Positions 32,003-41,366 of a stretch of 64,000 nucleotides of DNA are shown here, piece by piece. The notes beneath the pieces are model-generated. The model was not told the origin of the DNA and searched no databases. It worked only from the letters and a program-made list of their open reading frames with translations. A program made the translations under genes and the position numbers. The first letter of the stretch is position 1. Each line of letters begins with the position of its first letter. Source of the stretch: Tepidimonas sp. UBA997 (GTDB lineage: Bacteria > Pseudomonadota > Gammaproteobacteria > Burkholderiales > Burkholderiaceae_C); NCBI GenBank assembly GCA_002291945.1, contig DBAZ01000067.1, positions 1 through 64,000 on the forward strand, in the 5' to 3' direction.

Positions 32003-32821
32003 ATGAAATCTCCAGAACCACAGCCTCTGGTTGAGCTCAAGAACGTGAGTTTTGCTTACGGGGATCGGCTCATCTTCGACAACATTTCCTTCCAAGTGCC
32101 GCGCGGCAAGGTCACTGCCGTGATGGGTGCCTCCGGTGGCGGCAAGACCACGGTATTGCGGCTGATAGGCGGGCAGCAGCGGGCCCAGTCGGGTCAGGTG
32201 CTGTTTGACGCGACCGATGTCGGGCAGATGCGAGCCGCCCCCCTTTACGCCATGCGCCGACGCATGGGAATGCTGTTCCAGTTCGGCGCCCTGTTCACCG
32301 ACCTGACGGTTTTCGAGAATGTCGCCTTTCCCTTGCGCGAACATACCCGATTGCCCGAGGACATGGTGCGCGACATCGTGCTCATGAAGCTCGACGCGGT
32401 GGGTTTGCGTGGCGCGCGCGAGCTCATGCCGTCCGAAATCTCGGGCGGGATGGGGCGGCGGGTCGCATTGGCCCGTGCCATTGCGCTCGACCCGGAACTG
32501 GTGATGTACGACGAACCCTTTTCCGGCCTAGACCCGATCTCGCTGGGCACGGCGGCGCGGCTGATCCGCCAGTTGAACGACGCCATGGGGCTGACCAGCA
32601 TCGTGGTGTCGCACGATTTGGCCGAAACCTTTGCCATTGCCGACCAGGTGGTGATACTGGCCAACGGCAAGATAGCCGCCATCGGCACGCCCGACGAAGT
32701 CAGCAACAGCGCGGACCCGCTGGTACACCAGTTCGTCCACGCCGAGCCCGAAGGCCCGGTGCATTTCCACTACCCCGCGCCGACAGCGGCACAAGACTAC
32801 GGTCTGGGAGGCCGCGCATGA
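32003..32821 (+). CDS. mlaF: Mla phospholipid transport ATPase MlaF
   Basis: The cytoplasmic ATPase of the MlaFEDB complex, which moves phospholipids between the inner membrane and the periplasmic carrier MlaC. The 272-residue protein has Walker [10 protein letters not shown] at 42-50, the signature [14 protein letters not shown] and Walker [13 protein letters not shown]. The ATG directly follows the T-run of the gltBD terminator, so there is no ribosome binding site and no room for a separate promoter after the hairpin; no better in-frame start is visible. It overlaps mlaE by 4 bases. Confidence 0.94.
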   Translation: MKSPEPQPLVELKNVSFAYGDRLIFDNISFQVPRGKVTAVMGASGGGKTTVLRLIGGQQRAQSGQVLFDATDVGQMRAAPLYAMRRRMGMLFQFGALFTDLTVFENVAFPLREHTRLPEDMVRDIVLMKLDAVGLRGARELMPSEISGGMGRRVALARAIALDPELVMYDEPFSGLDPISLGTAARLIRQLNDAMGLTSIVVSHDLAETFAIADQVVILANGKIAAIGTPDEVSNSADPLVHQFVHAEPEGPVHFHYPAPTAAQDYGLGGRA

Positions 32822-33600
32822 GCCGCGGCTTGCTCGCCGACGTGGGTTTTGCAGTCCGGCAATGGGTGTCCGGGCTGGGTTTCGGTGCCCGACTGTTCTT
32901 GCGGCTGGTCTGGCTGCTGGGGGGCACGCTGAAACGCTTTGCGCTGGTGCGCGACCAAATCCATTTTCTGGGTAACTACTCGCTGGCCATCATTGCCGTG
33001 TCGGGCCTGTTCGTCGGCTTCGTGCTGGCCCTGCAGGGCTATTACACCTTGCAGCGCTTTGGCTCCGCAGAAGTGCTGGGCTTGCTGGTGGCCTTGAGCC
33101 TGATCCGCGAACTCGGGCCGGTGATCGGTGCTTTGCTGTTTGCCGGTCGTGCCGGCACCTCGCTGACGGCCGAAATCGGCCTCATGAAAGCGGGCGAGCA
33201 GCTCAGTGCCATGGAGATGATGGCGGTTGACCCGGTGGCGCGCATCCTCGCGCCGCGCTTCTGGGCGGGGGTGATCGCGCTGCCGGTGCTGGTCGCGGTG
33301 TTCAGTGCCGTTGGCATCATAGGCGGCTGGATCGTCGGGGTACACCTGCTGGGGGTGGACGCCGGGGCTTACTGGAGCCAGATGCGCGCCGGTGTCGATG
33401 TCTGGAGCGACGTGGGCAACAGCGTCATCAAAAGCGTGGTGTTTGGGCTGACAGTCACCTTCATTGCCTTGCTGCAAGGCTATACCGCCACGCCCACGCC
33501 TGAAGGTGTGGCCCGGGCCACCACCCGTACCGTGGTGATTGCCTCGCTGGCCGTGCTGGGGCTGGACTTCGTCCTGACTGCATTGATGTTTGGAATTTGA
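32818..33600 (+). CDS. mlaE: Mla phospholipid transport permease MlaE
   Basis: The inner-membrane permease of the Mla complex, 260 residues with several hydrophobic spans. Characteristic MlaE stretches are [34 protein letters not shown] and [16 protein letters not shown], the last being part of the conserved cytoplasmic EQ loop that contacts MlaF. Translation is coupled to mlaF (ATGA overlap) and mlaD follows after 14 bases. Confidence 0.95.
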   Translation: MSRGLLADVGFAVRQWVSGLGFGARLFLRLVWLLGGTLKRFALVRDQIHFLGNYSLAIIAVSGLFVGFVLALQGYYTLQRFGSAEVLGLLVALSLIRELGPVIGALLFAGRAGTSLTAEIGLMKAGEQLSAMEMMAVDPVARILAPRFWAGVIALPVLVAVFSAVGIIGGWIVGVHLLGVDAGAYWSQMRAGVDVWSDVGNSVIKSVVFGLTVTFIALLQGYTATPTPEGVARATTRTVVIASLAVLGLDFVLTALMFGI

Positions 33601-33614
33601 TAGGAAGGGTGAGC

Positions 33615-34079
33615 ATGCAACGCTCGGCGAAAGACTTTTGGGTGGGCCTGTTCGTGCTGATAGGCGCACTGGCCTTGCTGTTTTTGTCGCTGCAGGCGGC
33701 AAATCTGCTCGACATGAGTTTTCAGAAAACCTACCAGGTCACGGCCCGGTTTGACAACATCGGTGGCCTCAAGCCGCGTGCCACGGTGCGCAGCGCGGGG
33801 GTGCGGGTGGGGCAGGTGGACTCGATCCGCTTCAACGACACCACCTTTCAGGCCGATGTCATCATTTCGCTGGACGCAGGCTTTGCCTTCCCGCGTGACA
33901 GTTCATTTCGCATCCTGACCAGTGGCCTGCTGGGTGAGCAGTACATCGGCATCGACCCTGGCGGGTCGGACGACAACCTCGCTCAGGGCGACGTGGTCAC
34001 GCTGACGCAGTCGGCCGTGGTGCTGGAAAACCTGATCGGCCAGTTCCTGTTCAACCGCTCGGCCGAAGCCACCGAATGA
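33615..34079 (+). CDS. mlaD: Mla MCE-domain protein MlaD
   Basis: A membrane-anchored MCE protein whose hexameric ring carries lipids through the Mla complex. With the ATG at 33615, preceded by AGGAAGGG, it has 154 residues: one N-terminal span (about 9-28), then the MCE domain starting YQVTARFDNIGGLKPRATVRS and including GLLGEQYIGIDPG. GTG 33609 is another possible start. It is shorter at the C-terminus than the E. coli protein, which is common in betaproteobacteria. Confidence 0.94.
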   Translation: MQRSAKDFWVGLFVLIGALALLFLSLQAANLLDMSFQKTYQVTARFDNIGGLKPRATVRSAGVRVGQVDSIRFNDTTFQADVIISLDAGFAFPRDSSFRILTSGLLGEQYIGIDPGGSDDNLAQGDVVTLTQSAVVLENLIGQFLFNRSAEATE

Positions 34080-34128
34080 GGCTCAGCGGCCTGTTGCCAA
34101 CCTGATTCAAGCCAAGGAGGAATGCCTG

Positions 34129-34836
34129 ATGTGGATACGACTGCTGTCATCCGCGCTTTTGCTGACACTGCTGGCCGGCTGTGCCAGCGGGCCGCATGCA
34201 GACCCGCGGGACCCGCTTGAACCCCTCAACCGCAGCGTGATGCGCTTCAATGACAGCGTGGATGCCGCCGTGGTGCGGCCCGTGGCGGTGGCCTATCGGG
34301 ACACGGTGCCTGCGCCGGTGCGCACCGGCGTCAACAACTTTTTTGGCAATTGGCGCGATCTCTGGTCGGCGCTGAATGCCGCCCTGCAGGCCCGCCCGCA
34401 GCAAGCGGCTGAAAACTTCATGCGCTTCAACGTCAACACCTTCATGGGGCTGGGTGGCGTGCTCGACATTGCGACTGAAATGGGCATCCCGCGCACCACG
34501 CTGGATGTGGGGCACACGCTGGCCCGCTGGGGCGTGCCGCCTGGCCCTTATCTGGTGCTGCCCCTGATGGGGCCATCCACCGTGCGCGACAGCCTTGGTA
34601 TGGTGGTGGATGCTCAGGGTGATCTGGTCACGCAAGGGGTGGATCACGCGACCACGCAAAACACGCTGGTGCTGGTGCGCATCGTCGATGGCCGCACCGA
34701 GTTGTTGCCAGCCACCGACATGCTGGATCAGATCGCCTTGGACCGCTATGTGTTCGTGCGCGATGCGCACCTGCAGCGCCGCCTGTCGCAGATCGGGCGC
34801 GAGACGGAATCGGTCCGTTACGACCTCGACGAATGA
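34129..34836 (+). CDS. mlaA: Mla outer-membrane lipoprotein MlaA (VacJ)
   Basis: The outer-membrane lipoprotein that extracts mislocalised phospholipids from the outer leaflet. The lipobox LLAGC puts the lipidated Cys at residue 18, and the body has DPLEPLNRSVMRFND and WGVPPGPYLVLPLMGPS, both diagnostic of VacJ/MlaA. The protein is 235 residues long. An AAGGAGGAAT ribosome site precedes the ATG. Unlike E. coli, where mlaA is unlinked, it lies inside the mla operon here. Confidence 0.95.
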   Translation: MWIRLLSSALLLTLLAGCASGPHADPRDPLEPLNRSVMRFNDSVDAAVVRPVAVAYRDTVPAPVRTGVNNFFGNWRDLWSALNAALQARPQQAAENFMRFNVNTFMGLGGVLDIATEMGIPRTTLDVGHTLARWGVPPGPYLVLPLMGPSTVRDSLGMVVDAQGDLVTQGVDHATTQNTLVLVRIVDGRTELLPATDMLDQIALDRYVFVRDAHLQRRLSQIGRETESVRYDLDE

Positions 34837-34962
34837 CCGTGCATGGGTGTCAGCCGGTAACGGACTCAGCCCCCCAAGCGGCCACAGCGCTGCGCTTGCG
34901 GATTTGCAGCAGGGCGCATGCAAGCATTTTTCTGGCATCCACTTTTTGGACTGATTCCTGAT

Positions 34963-34968
34963 TAGAAT
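34963..34968 (+). promoter_or_regulatory. Possible -10 box in the mlaA-mlaC gap
   Basis: TAGAAT occurs in an AT-rich patch in the middle of the 268-base gap between mlaA and mlaC. Candidate -35 sequences (TTGGAC, TTTTTG) are too close for standard spacing, so the assignment is weak. The gap also holds a TGGC GCAG GCCA hairpin near 35010 and the tandem repeats just before mlaC. Confidence 0.3.
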
Positions 34969-35041
34969 CTCGGCCCCCGCTCTAAGCGCATACCTCGTTG
35001 GACGAGGCTGGCGCAGGCCAACGCGGGAATCAGCGGACAAA

Positions 35042-35086
35042 CGGGAACAAACTCGGGAGCAAACGCGGGAGCAAACGCGAGCAAAA
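35042..35086. repeat. 12-base tandem repeats upstream of mlaC
   Basis: Successive units are CGGGAACAAACT (35042-35053), CGGGAGCAAACG (35054-35065), CGGGAGCAAACG (35066-35077) and a partial CGAGCAAA starting at 35078. Two units are identical and the others differ by a few bases. The array ends about 20 bases before the mlaC start, inside the probable 5' leader. Confidence 0.8.
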
Positions 35087-35104
35087 GCAGGCAAAATACC
35101 GCGC

Positions 35105-35779
35105 ATGATGAACCGTCGAACGCATATGAAGACCGTTGAAACGCCCGTCCGCCCGCGGCGCTTGGCCTTGCTGGGCTTGGGGGCCGTGGGGCTGCTGCCC
35201 TGGGTGGGGTCGGCTTGGGCGAGCCAGAGCCTGGAAGCGCCCGAAGCGCTGATCGAGCGGGTCTCGGGCTTGTTGCTGGCGAGCATTCGCTCGGACCCCA
35301 CGCTGCGCTCGGGTGACCTCAACCGCATCATGGCGCTGGTCGATGAGCATTTGATGCCGCACGTCAACTTCACGCGCATGACCGCCTCGTCGGTGGGCCG
35401 TTTCTGGCGTCAGGCGACGCCCGAGCAACGCCAGCGCCTGCAGCAGGAGTTCAAGATCACGCTGGTGCGCACCTATTCGGGCGCGATCAACCAAGTGACC
35501 GACCAGATGACCCTGGCACTGCGGCCCTCGCGTGCCCAGCCCAGCGACACCGAGGTGGTGGTGCGTTCCGAACTGCGCGGCCGGGGCGAGCCGATTGCCA
35601 TCGACTACCGCATGGAGCGAACCCCGACCGGCTGGAAGGTGTTCGACGTCAATGTGGCGGGTATCTGGCTGGTGGACACCTACCGCGGCCAGTTTGCCCA
35701 AGAAATCAACGCCCGTGGCATCGATGGCCTGATCGCGGCCATGACCGAGCGCAACCGGGCGGCGGCGACCCGATCCTGA
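35105..35779 (+). CDS. mlaC: Mla periplasmic phospholipid-binding protein MlaC
   Basis: The soluble carrier that shuttles phospholipids between MlaA in the outer membrane and MlaFEDB in the inner membrane (Ttg2D family). The 224-residue precursor has a signal peptide with RPRRLALLGLGAVGLL ending near AWA; the paired arginines before the hydrophobic stretch leave a Tat route open. The mature part contains FTRMTASSVGRFWRQATPEQ and a VVVRSELRGRG strand typical of MlaC. Starts at 35108 and 35126 are also in frame. It shares one base with mlaB. Confidence 0.93.
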   Translation: MMNRRTHMKTVETPVRPRRLALLGLGAVGLLPWVGSAWASQSLEAPEALIERVSGLLLASIRSDPTLRSGDLNRIMALVDEHLMPHVNFTRMTASSVGRFWRQATPEQRQRLQQEFKITLVRTYSGAINQVTDQMTLALRPSRAQPSDTEVVVRSELRGRGEPIAIDYRMERTPTGWKVFDVNVAGIWLVDTYRGQFAQEINARGIDGLIAAMTERNRAAATRS

Positions 35780-36078
35780 TGGCCAACGCCCCCAATCGAT
35801 CACTGCCGGCGCTGCCGGCTCGCTTGACCCACGAGCAGGCCGATGCGTTTGCCCGCTCGTGCGCGACGGCGCTGCACGCGACTCAGCCACGGCCCGGCGC
35901 GGTCTGGGTCGTGGATGCGGCCGCGCTGGCGCATTTCGATTCCGCCGCACTGGCTGCTTTGCTGGCCGTGCATCGCCAGCTTCAGGCCCGGGGCGAAACC
36001 CTGCAACTGGCTGCCATGCCGCAACGGCTGCACGACCTCGCCACCCTCTACGGTGTGCGCGATCTGCTGTCCACGTAA
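35779..36078 (+). CDS. mlaB: Mla STAS-domain protein MlaB
   Basis: A 99-residue STAS-domain protein that binds MlaF and regulates the assembly and activity of the Mla ATPase. The key segment is VVDAAALAHFDSAALAALLAVHRQL, with the Asp-Ser at the position of the conserved STAS loop, followed by LAAMPQRLHDLATLYGV. The start overlaps the mlaC stop (TGATGG), indicating coupling. Confidence 0.88.
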   Translation: MANAPNRSLPALPARLTHEQADAFARSCATALHATQPRPGAVWVVDAAALAHFDSAALAALLAVHRQLQARGETLQLAAMPQRLHDLATLYGVRDLLST

Positions 36079-36090
36079 AATGGCGGGCTC

Positions 36091-37038
36091 ATGTCCGCCA
36101 TCTCCTTTCAGAACGTCTGCAAAACCTACATCACGCCCCGAGGTGCATTGGAGGCGCTCAAGGGCGTGACGCTCGACATCGAGCCGGGCGAGTTTTTTGG
36201 CCTGCTCGGCCCCAACGGAGCGGGCAAGACCACCCTCATCAGCATCTTGGCCGGGCTGGTTCGCGCCAGTGCCGGGCATGTCACCGTGCTTGGGGCCGAT
36301 GTGCAGGCCGACTACGCACAGGCCCGGCGTCGGCTGGGTGTGGTGCCGCAGGAACTGGTGTTCGACCCCTTTTTCACCGTGCGCGAGGCGCTGCGGTTTC
36401 AGTCGGGTTACTACGGCGTCCGGCACAACGAGGCCTGGATCGATGAGTTGCTCGATGGCCTCGGGCTGGCCGACAAGGCCAACACCAATATGCGCCAGTT
36501 GTCCGGGGGCATGAAACGGCGGGTGCTGGTGGCGCAGGCCCTGGTACACCAACCGCCGGTGATCGTGCTCGACGAGCCAACCGCCGGTGTGGACGTGGCA
36601 TTGCGCCAGACGCTGTGGCAGTTCATTTCCCGCCTCAACAAACAGGGCAGCACGGTGCTGCTGACCACCCATTACCTGGAAGAGGCCGAAGCCCTGTGTG
36701 GCCGCATTGCCATGCTCAAGCAGGGGCAGGTGATCGCGCTGGAAACAACCGCCGAACTGCTCAAGCGGCCCGTGGCCAAGGTGCTGCGCTTCAAAACCGA
36801 TCAGGCCCTGCCGCCGGGCTTGGCACACGCCCGCGTCACGGGCCGGTTCGTGCAACTGCCCGCCCACGACGCGCTGGCGGTGGAGCGCATCCTCGCGCTG
36901 GTGCGCGAAGCCGGGTTGGTGGTGGAGGACGTCGAAGTCACCAAGGCCGATCTGGAAGACGTGTTTCTGGACCTCATGGCCGGGCGGGCACCAGCCGCCC
37001 CCGGCACGCACGGCGCATCTTTAGCGGGGCAGAAATGA
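36091..37038 (+). CDS. ABC transporter ATP-binding protein (YadG-like)
   Basis: The ATPase of an ABC-2 type exporter, 315 residues. It has Walker A GPNGAGKTT, signature LSGGMKRRVLVAQAL and Walker B VIVLDEPTAGVD, with a C-terminal extension typical of ABC-2 exporters. The substrate is unknown. It follows mlaB by 12 bases and precedes its permease with a 4-base overlap, so it belongs to the mla-murA transcription block. It is the kind of pair annotated yadGH in enterobacteria. Confidence 0.9.
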   Translation: MSAISFQNVCKTYITPRGALEALKGVTLDIEPGEFFGLLGPNGAGKTTLISILAGLVRASAGHVTVLGADVQADYAQARRRLGVVPQELVFDPFFTVREALRFQSGYYGVRHNEAWIDELLDGLGLADKANTNMRQLSGGMKRRVLVAQALVHQPPVIVLDEPTAGVDVALRQTLWQFISRLNKQGSTVLLTTHYLEEAEALCGRIAMLKQGQVIALETTAELLKRPVAKVLRFKTDQALPPGLAHARVTGRFVQLPAHDALAVERILALVREAGLVVEDVEVTKADLEDVFLDLMAGRAPAAPGTHGASLAGQK

Positions 37039-37790
37039 GCGGCTGGCAGACCCTGTTCTACAAGGAAGTGCTGCGCTTCTGGAAGGTCGGCTTCCAGACC
37101 GTGGCGGCACCGGTCATCACCGCCTTGCTCTACCTGCTGATCTTCAGCCATGTGCTCGAAGGTCGGGTCGTGGTGTTCGATGCCGTCAGCTACACCGCCT
37201 TCCTGCTGCCGGGGCTGGTCATGATGAGTGTGTTGCAAAACGCTTTTGCCAACAGCTCGTCGAGCCTGATTCAGAGCAAGGTGATGGGCAATCTGGTGTT
37301 CATCCTGCTGACGCCCTTGTCGCACCGGGCCTGGTTCGTGGCCTATGTGGGTTCGTCCATCGTGCGCGGTCTGGCGGTGGGGCTGGGGGTGCTGCTGGTC
37401 ACGGTCTGGTTCACCGATCTGGCCTTCCGCTACCCCTTGTGGATCGTGCTGTTTGCCATACTGGGGGCGGGGCTGCTCGGCTCACTGGGCGTGATTGCCG
37501 GCCTGTGGGCAGAAAAGTTCGACCAGATGGCGGCGTTCCAGAACTTCATCATCATGCCGGCCACTTTTCTGAGCGGTGTGTTCTACTCCATCCATTCCCT
37601 GCCCGGATTCTGGCGGCAGATCAGCTACCTCAATCCCTTTTTCTACATGATCGACGGCTTTCGCTACGGCTTTTTTGGCCAGTCGGACGTGTCGCCCTGG
37701 CTGAGCTTAGGCATCGTCGTCACCACGTCGGTCGGGGTCGGCGGGCTGGCCCTGCACCTGCTCAAGACGGGCTACAAAATCAGACATTGA
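37035..37790 (+). CDS. ABC-2 type transporter permease (YadH-like)
   Basis: A 251-residue permease with about six hydrophobic segments, starting MSGWQTLFYKEVLRFWKVGF. It includes the ABC-2 signature region MPATFLSGVFYSIHSLPGFW. It pairs with the upstream ATPase through an ATGA overlap. The substrate is unknown; the position between Mla and MurA genes hints at an envelope-related role, which is inference only. Confidence 0.9.
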   Translation: MSGWQTLFYKEVLRFWKVGFQTVAAPVITALLYLLIFSHVLEGRVVVFDAVSYTAFLLPGLVMMSVLQNAFANSSSSLIQSKVMGNLVFILLTPLSHRAWFVAYVGSSIVRGLAVGLGVLLVTVWFTDLAFRYPLWIVLFAILGAGLLGSLGVIAGLWAEKFDQMAAFQNFIIMPATFLSGVFYSIHSLPGFWRQISYLNPFFYMIDGFRYGFFGQSDVSPWLSLGIVVTTSVGVGGLALHLLKTGYKIRH

Positions 37791-37802
37791 ACGCAAACCC
37801 CC

Positions 37803-38042
37803 ATGACTGCTGACCAACTCCAAAGCCTCATTGCGCAAGGGCTGCCCTGTGACCACATCGAAGTCTCGGGCGATGGCCGCCACTGGGCGGCGCTGATCGT
37901 GTCACCGGCTTTTGAAGGCAAACGCCTGATCCAGCGCCACCAACTGGTCTATGCCACGCTCGGTCGGCGCATCCAGACCGACGAGGTACACGCCCTGTCG
38001 ATGAAAACCCACACCCCGGCCGAATGGGCCGCCCAACGCTGA
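37803..38042 (+). CDS. ibaG: BolA-family protein IbaG (YrbA)
   Basis: A 79-residue BolA-like protein; such proteins pair with monothiol glutaredoxins to bind 2Fe-2S clusters. LPCDHIEVSGDGRHWAALIVS carries the Cys and His ligand candidates, and GKRLIQRHQLVYATLG is the BolA core. The position directly upstream of murA is conserved from E. coli to betaproteobacteria, which favours IbaG over BolA proper. Confidence 0.9.
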   Translation: MTADQLQSLIAQGLPCDHIEVSGDGRHWAALIVSPAFEGKRLIQRHQLVYATLGRRIQTDEVHALSMKTHTPAEWAAQR

Positions 38043-38051
38043 ATCTGCCCC

Positions 38052-39326
38052 ATGGACCAACTGCGTATCTGCGGCGGCCGCCGCCTCAGCGGTGAAGTCA
38101 CGGTGTCGGGCGCGAAAAACGCCGCCCTGCCCGAGCTGTGCGCCGCCTTGCTCACCAAGCAGCCGGTGATGCTGCGCAACGTGCCGCGTCTGCGCGACGT
38201 CGCGACCATGCGTAAGCTGCTGGAAAACATGGGCGTGCATTCCCAGGTACACGGCGAGCGCGGCGGGCTGACTCTGCACGCGGCAGACCCGATCGACCCG
38301 GTCGCGCCGTACGATCTGGTCAAGACCATGCGCGCCTCGGTGCTGGTGCTGGGGCCGTTGCTGGCGCGTTTTGGCCGCGCCAAGGTGTCGCTGCCCGGCG
38401 GCTGTGCCATAGGCTCGCGCCCGGTCGATCAGCACATCAAGGGCCTGCAGGCGATGGGTGCCGAGATCGTGGTCGAGCACGGCTACATGGTGGCTCGCCT
38501 GCCGACTGGCCAGACGCGGCTCAGAGGCGCACGCATCACCACCGACATGATCACCGTCACCGGCACCGAAAACTTCCTGATGGCCGCGACGCTGGCCGAA
38601 GGCGAAACCGTGCTGGAGAACGCGGCCCAGGAACCCGAAGTCACCGATCTGGCCGACATGCTCATCAAGATGGGGGCCAGGATCGAAGGCCACGGCAGCA
38701 GCCGCATCCGCATTCAGGGCGTGGAGCGGCTCGACGGCTGCGAGCACAGTGTGGTGGCGGACCGCATCGAGGCCGGCACCTTTCTGTGCGCGGTGGCCGC
38801 CACGGGTGGCGCAGCCCTGCTGCGCCTGGCGCGCGGCGACCACCTCGACGCGGTGATCGACAAACTGCGCGATGCCGGCGTCACGGTCGAGCAAGTGCCC
38901 GAGGGCCTGAGAGTCGCCTCGCCCGGCGCGGCAGGGCTCAAGGCCCAGACCTTTCGCACCACCGAATACCCGGGCTTCCCGACCGACATGCAGGCCCAGT
39001 TCATGGCGCTCAACTGCGTGGCACCCGGTGCCAGCAGCGTGACCGAAACCATTTTCGAGAACCGCTTCATGCATGTGCAGGAACTGCAGCGTCTGGGGGC
39101 CAAAATCCACGTCGATGGCCGCGTGGCGCTGGTCGAAGGCGTGGTGCGCCTGTCGGGTGCCACCGTGATGGCGACCGACTTGCGCGCCTCGGCCAGTCTG
39201 GTGATTGCCGGGCTGGTGGCCGAGGGTGCCACCGTGGTCGATCGCATCTACCACCTCGACCGCGGCTACGACCAGATGGAAGTGAAACTGCGCGCCCTGG
39301 GCGCAGATATCGAAAGGCTCTCATGA
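38052..39326 (+). CDS. murA: UDP-N-acetylglucosamine 1-carboxyvinyltransferase
   Basis: Performs the first committed step of peptidoglycan synthesis, adding enolpyruvate from PEP to UDP-GlcNAc. The 424-residue protein has Lys22-Asn23 in [10 protein letters not shown] and the catalytic Cys118 in [15 protein letters not shown]; a Cys there predicts fosfomycin sensitivity at the enzyme level. It overlaps hisG by 4 bases, tying cell-wall synthesis to the his genes. Confidence 0.97.
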   Translation: MDQLRICGGRRLSGEVTVSGAKNAALPELCAALLTKQPVMLRNVPRLRDVATMRKLLENMGVHSQVHGERGGLTLHAADPIDPVAPYDLVKTMRASVLVLGPLLARFGRAKVSLPGGCAIGSRPVDQHIKGLQAMGAEIVVEHGYMVARLPTGQTRLRGARITTDMITVTGTENFLMAATLAEGETVLENAAQEPEVTDLADMLIKMGARIEGHGSSRIRIQGVERLDGCEHSVVADRIEAGTFLCAVAATGGAALLRLARGDHLDAVIDKLRDAGVTVEQVPEGLRVASPGAAGLKAQTFRTTEYPGFPTDMQAQFMALNCVAPGASSVTETIFENRFMHVQELQRLGAKIHVDGRVALVEGVVRLSGATVMATDLRASASLVIAGLVAEGATVVDRIYHLDRGYDQMEVKLRALGADIERLS

Positions 39327-40009
39327 GTGCCAGCCAGTTGACTCTGGCCCTGTCCAAGGGCCGCATTTTTCAAGAGACCCTGCCCCTGCTGGCCGCCGCT
39401 GGCATCGAGGTGCTGGAAGACCCGGAAAAATCCCGCAAACTCATTTTGCCCACCAACCGGCCCGATGTGCGGGTGGTGCTGGTGCGGGCTTCCGACGTGC
39501 CCACCTATGTGCAGTACGGCGGAGCCGACCTGGGCGTATGCGGCAAGGACACCTTGCTGGAGCACGAGGCCGAGTGGGGTGGAGCGGGCAACGTCGGGCT
39601 GTACCAGCCGCTCGATTTGGGCATTGCCAGGTGCCGCATGAGCGTGGCCGTGCGTGCCGACTTCGACTACGCCCGTGCGGTGCGCCAAGGCGCTCGCCTC
39701 AAGGTGGCGACCAAGTATGTGGCGATTGCGCGCGAATTCTTCGCCAGCAAGGGCGTCCATGTCGATCTCATCAAACTCTACGGCAGCATGGAGCTGGCAC
39801 CGCTCACCGGCCTGGCCGACGCGATCGTCGATCTGGTGTCCACCGGCAACACCCTCAGGGCCAACCAGTTGGTCGAGGTCGAGCACATCATGGACATTTC
39901 CTCGCGCCTGGTGGTCAACCAAGGGGCGCTCAAGGTCAAACGCACGGCGCTGCGCCCGATTCTGGACGCCTTCGACCGTGCCAGCCAACCCAACGGAGTG
40001 CGCACATGA
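39323..40009 (+). CDS. hisG: ATP phosphoribosyltransferase, short form
   Basis: Catalyses the first step of histidine synthesis. At 228 residues it is the short form that lacks the C-terminal regulatory domain and needs a HisZ subunit for activity and feedback control; hisZ is not in this window. Motifs include [16 protein letters not shown] at the start and the PRPP-binding region [15 protein letters not shown] sequence ([16 protein letters not shown]). The start overlaps the murA stop and the stop overlaps hisD. Confidence 0.95.
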   Translation: MSASQLTLALSKGRIFQETLPLLAAAGIEVLEDPEKSRKLILPTNRPDVRVVLVRASDVPTYVQYGGADLGVCGKDTLLEHEAEWGGAGNVGLYQPLDLGIARCRMSVAVRADFDYARAVRQGARLKVATKYVAIAREFFASKGVHVDLIKLYGSMELAPLTGLADAIVDLVSTGNTLRANQLVEVEHIMDISSRLVVNQGALKVKRTALRPILDAFDRASQPNGVRT

Positions 40010-41328
40010 CAGCCCTGCAAGCCACACCGCTGCGCCTATGCACCGCCGATGCCGATTTCGAGGCGCACTTGCAGCAGCGCCTGCACTGGTCGGCCGACAC
40101 CGACGCCGCCATCGAGCAGCGGGTGGCCGACATCCTGGCCGACGTGCAAGCGCGTGGCGACGCCGCCGTGCTCGACTACACCGAGCGCTTCGATGGCCTG
40201 AGCGCCGCCAGCGTGACCGAACTCGAGCTGTCCCAGGCCGAGCTGAAGTCTGCATTCGACGGCCTGCCTGCCGCCCAGCGCGACGCCTTGCAACAGGCCG
40301 CCGACCGCGTGCGCCGCTACCACGAAGCGCAAAAAAAAGCCTCGGGTGAAAGCTGGGCCTACCGCGACCAAGACGGCACCCTGCTGGGCCAGAAAGTCAC
40401 GCCGCTCGATCGTGTCGGCATCTACGTGCCCGGCGGCAAGGCGGCTTACCCCAGCAGTGTGCTGATGAACGCCATTCCCGCCCATGTGGCCGGTGTCGGT
40501 GAGATCATCATGGTGGTGCCCACCCCGCATGGCCAGAAGAATCCGCTGGTGCTGGCCGCCGCCTATGTGGCCGGTGTCAGCCGTGCCTTCACCCTGGGTG
40601 GAGCGCAGGCCGTGGCCGCGCTGGCCTATGGCACCGCCACCGTGCCCAAGGTGGACAAAATCACCGGCCCCGGCAACGCCTATGTGGCAAGCGCCAAGAA
40701 GCATGTGTTTGGCACCGTCGGCATCGACATGATCGCTGGCCCCAGCGAGATTCTGGTGCTGGCCGACGGCAGCACGCCCGCCGACTGGGTGGCGATGGAT
40801 TTGTTCTCGCAGGCCGAACACGACGAGCTGGCGCAATCCATCCTGCTGTGCCCGGATGCGGCTTATCTGGATGCGGTGCAAGCGGCCATCGACCGCCTGC
40901 TGCCCACCCTGCCACGCGCCGAGATCATCGCCAAAAGCCTCAATGGCCGGGGTGCCCTGATCCTTACCCGCAGCATGGACGAGGCCTGCGCCCTCAGCAA
41001 CCGCATCGCGCCCGAGCACCTGGAGGTGTCCAGCCACGAACCGCACCGCTGGGAGCCGCTGCTCAGGCACGCAGGGGCCATCTTCCTCGGTGCCTACACC
41101 AGCGAAAGCCTGGGCGACTACTGCGCCGGCCCCAACCACGTGCTGCCGACCAGTGGCACCGCGCGTTTTTCTAGCCCGCTGGGCGTGTATGACTTTCAAA
41201 AGCGCAGCAGCATCATCGAGGTGAGTGCAGCGGGTGCGCAGCACCTCGGTCAGATTGCTTCGGTGCTCGCGCATGGCGAGGGCTTGCAGGCCCATGCCCG
41301 TGCCGCCGAGCTGCGCTTGCGCTGTTGA
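40006..41328 (+). CDS. hisD: Histidinol dehydrogenase
   Basis: Performs the last two steps of histidine synthesis, oxidising histidinol to histidine with NAD and zinc. The 440-residue protein has [20 protein letters not shown], the [10 protein letters not shown] region and [13 protein letters not shown] with the catalytic and zinc residues, then RIAPEHLEV. It is coupled to hisG by a 4-base overlap. The next gene, hisC, faces the other way. Confidence 0.96.
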   Translation: MTALQATPLRLCTADADFEAHLQQRLHWSADTDAAIEQRVADILADVQARGDAAVLDYTERFDGLSAASVTELELSQAELKSAFDGLPAAQRDALQQAADRVRRYHEAQKKASGESWAYRDQDGTLLGQKVTPLDRVGIYVPGGKAAYPSSVLMNAIPAHVAGVGEIIMVVPTPHGQKNPLVLAAAYVAGVSRAFTLGGAQAVAALAYGTATVPKVDKITGPGNAYVASAKKHVFGTVGIDMIAGPSEILVLADGSTPADWVAMDLFSQAEHDELAQSILLCPDAAYLDAVQAAIDRLLPTLPRAEIIAKSLNGRGALILTRSMDEACALSNRIAPEHLEVSSHEPHRWEPLLRHAGAIFLGAYTSESLGDYCAGPNHVLPTSGTARFSSPLGVYDFQKRSSIIEVSAAGAQHLGQIASVLAHGEGLQAHARAAELRLRC

Positions 41329-41350
41329 TGGTCAGGTGTTGATGGCCAGG
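41323..41350. repeat. 14-base tandem duplication at the hisD-hisC junction
   Basis: TGTTGATGGTCAGG (41323-41336) is followed immediately by TGTTGATGGCCAGG (41337-41350), identical at 13 of 14 positions. The first copy contains the hisD stop codon. It sits at the left edge of the inverted hisC segment. Confidence 0.8.
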
Positions 41351-41366
41351 CCGCCTGCACCCTGAT

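Noticed and set aside
35042..35086. CRISPR-like array
   Set aside because: The units are 12 bases in direct tandem without spacers, and no cas genes are present.
36091..37790. ABC exporter as part of the Mla machine
   Set aside because: The Mla set is already complete (F, E, D, A, C, B); this is a separate ABC-2 pair with its own permease type, linked only by position.
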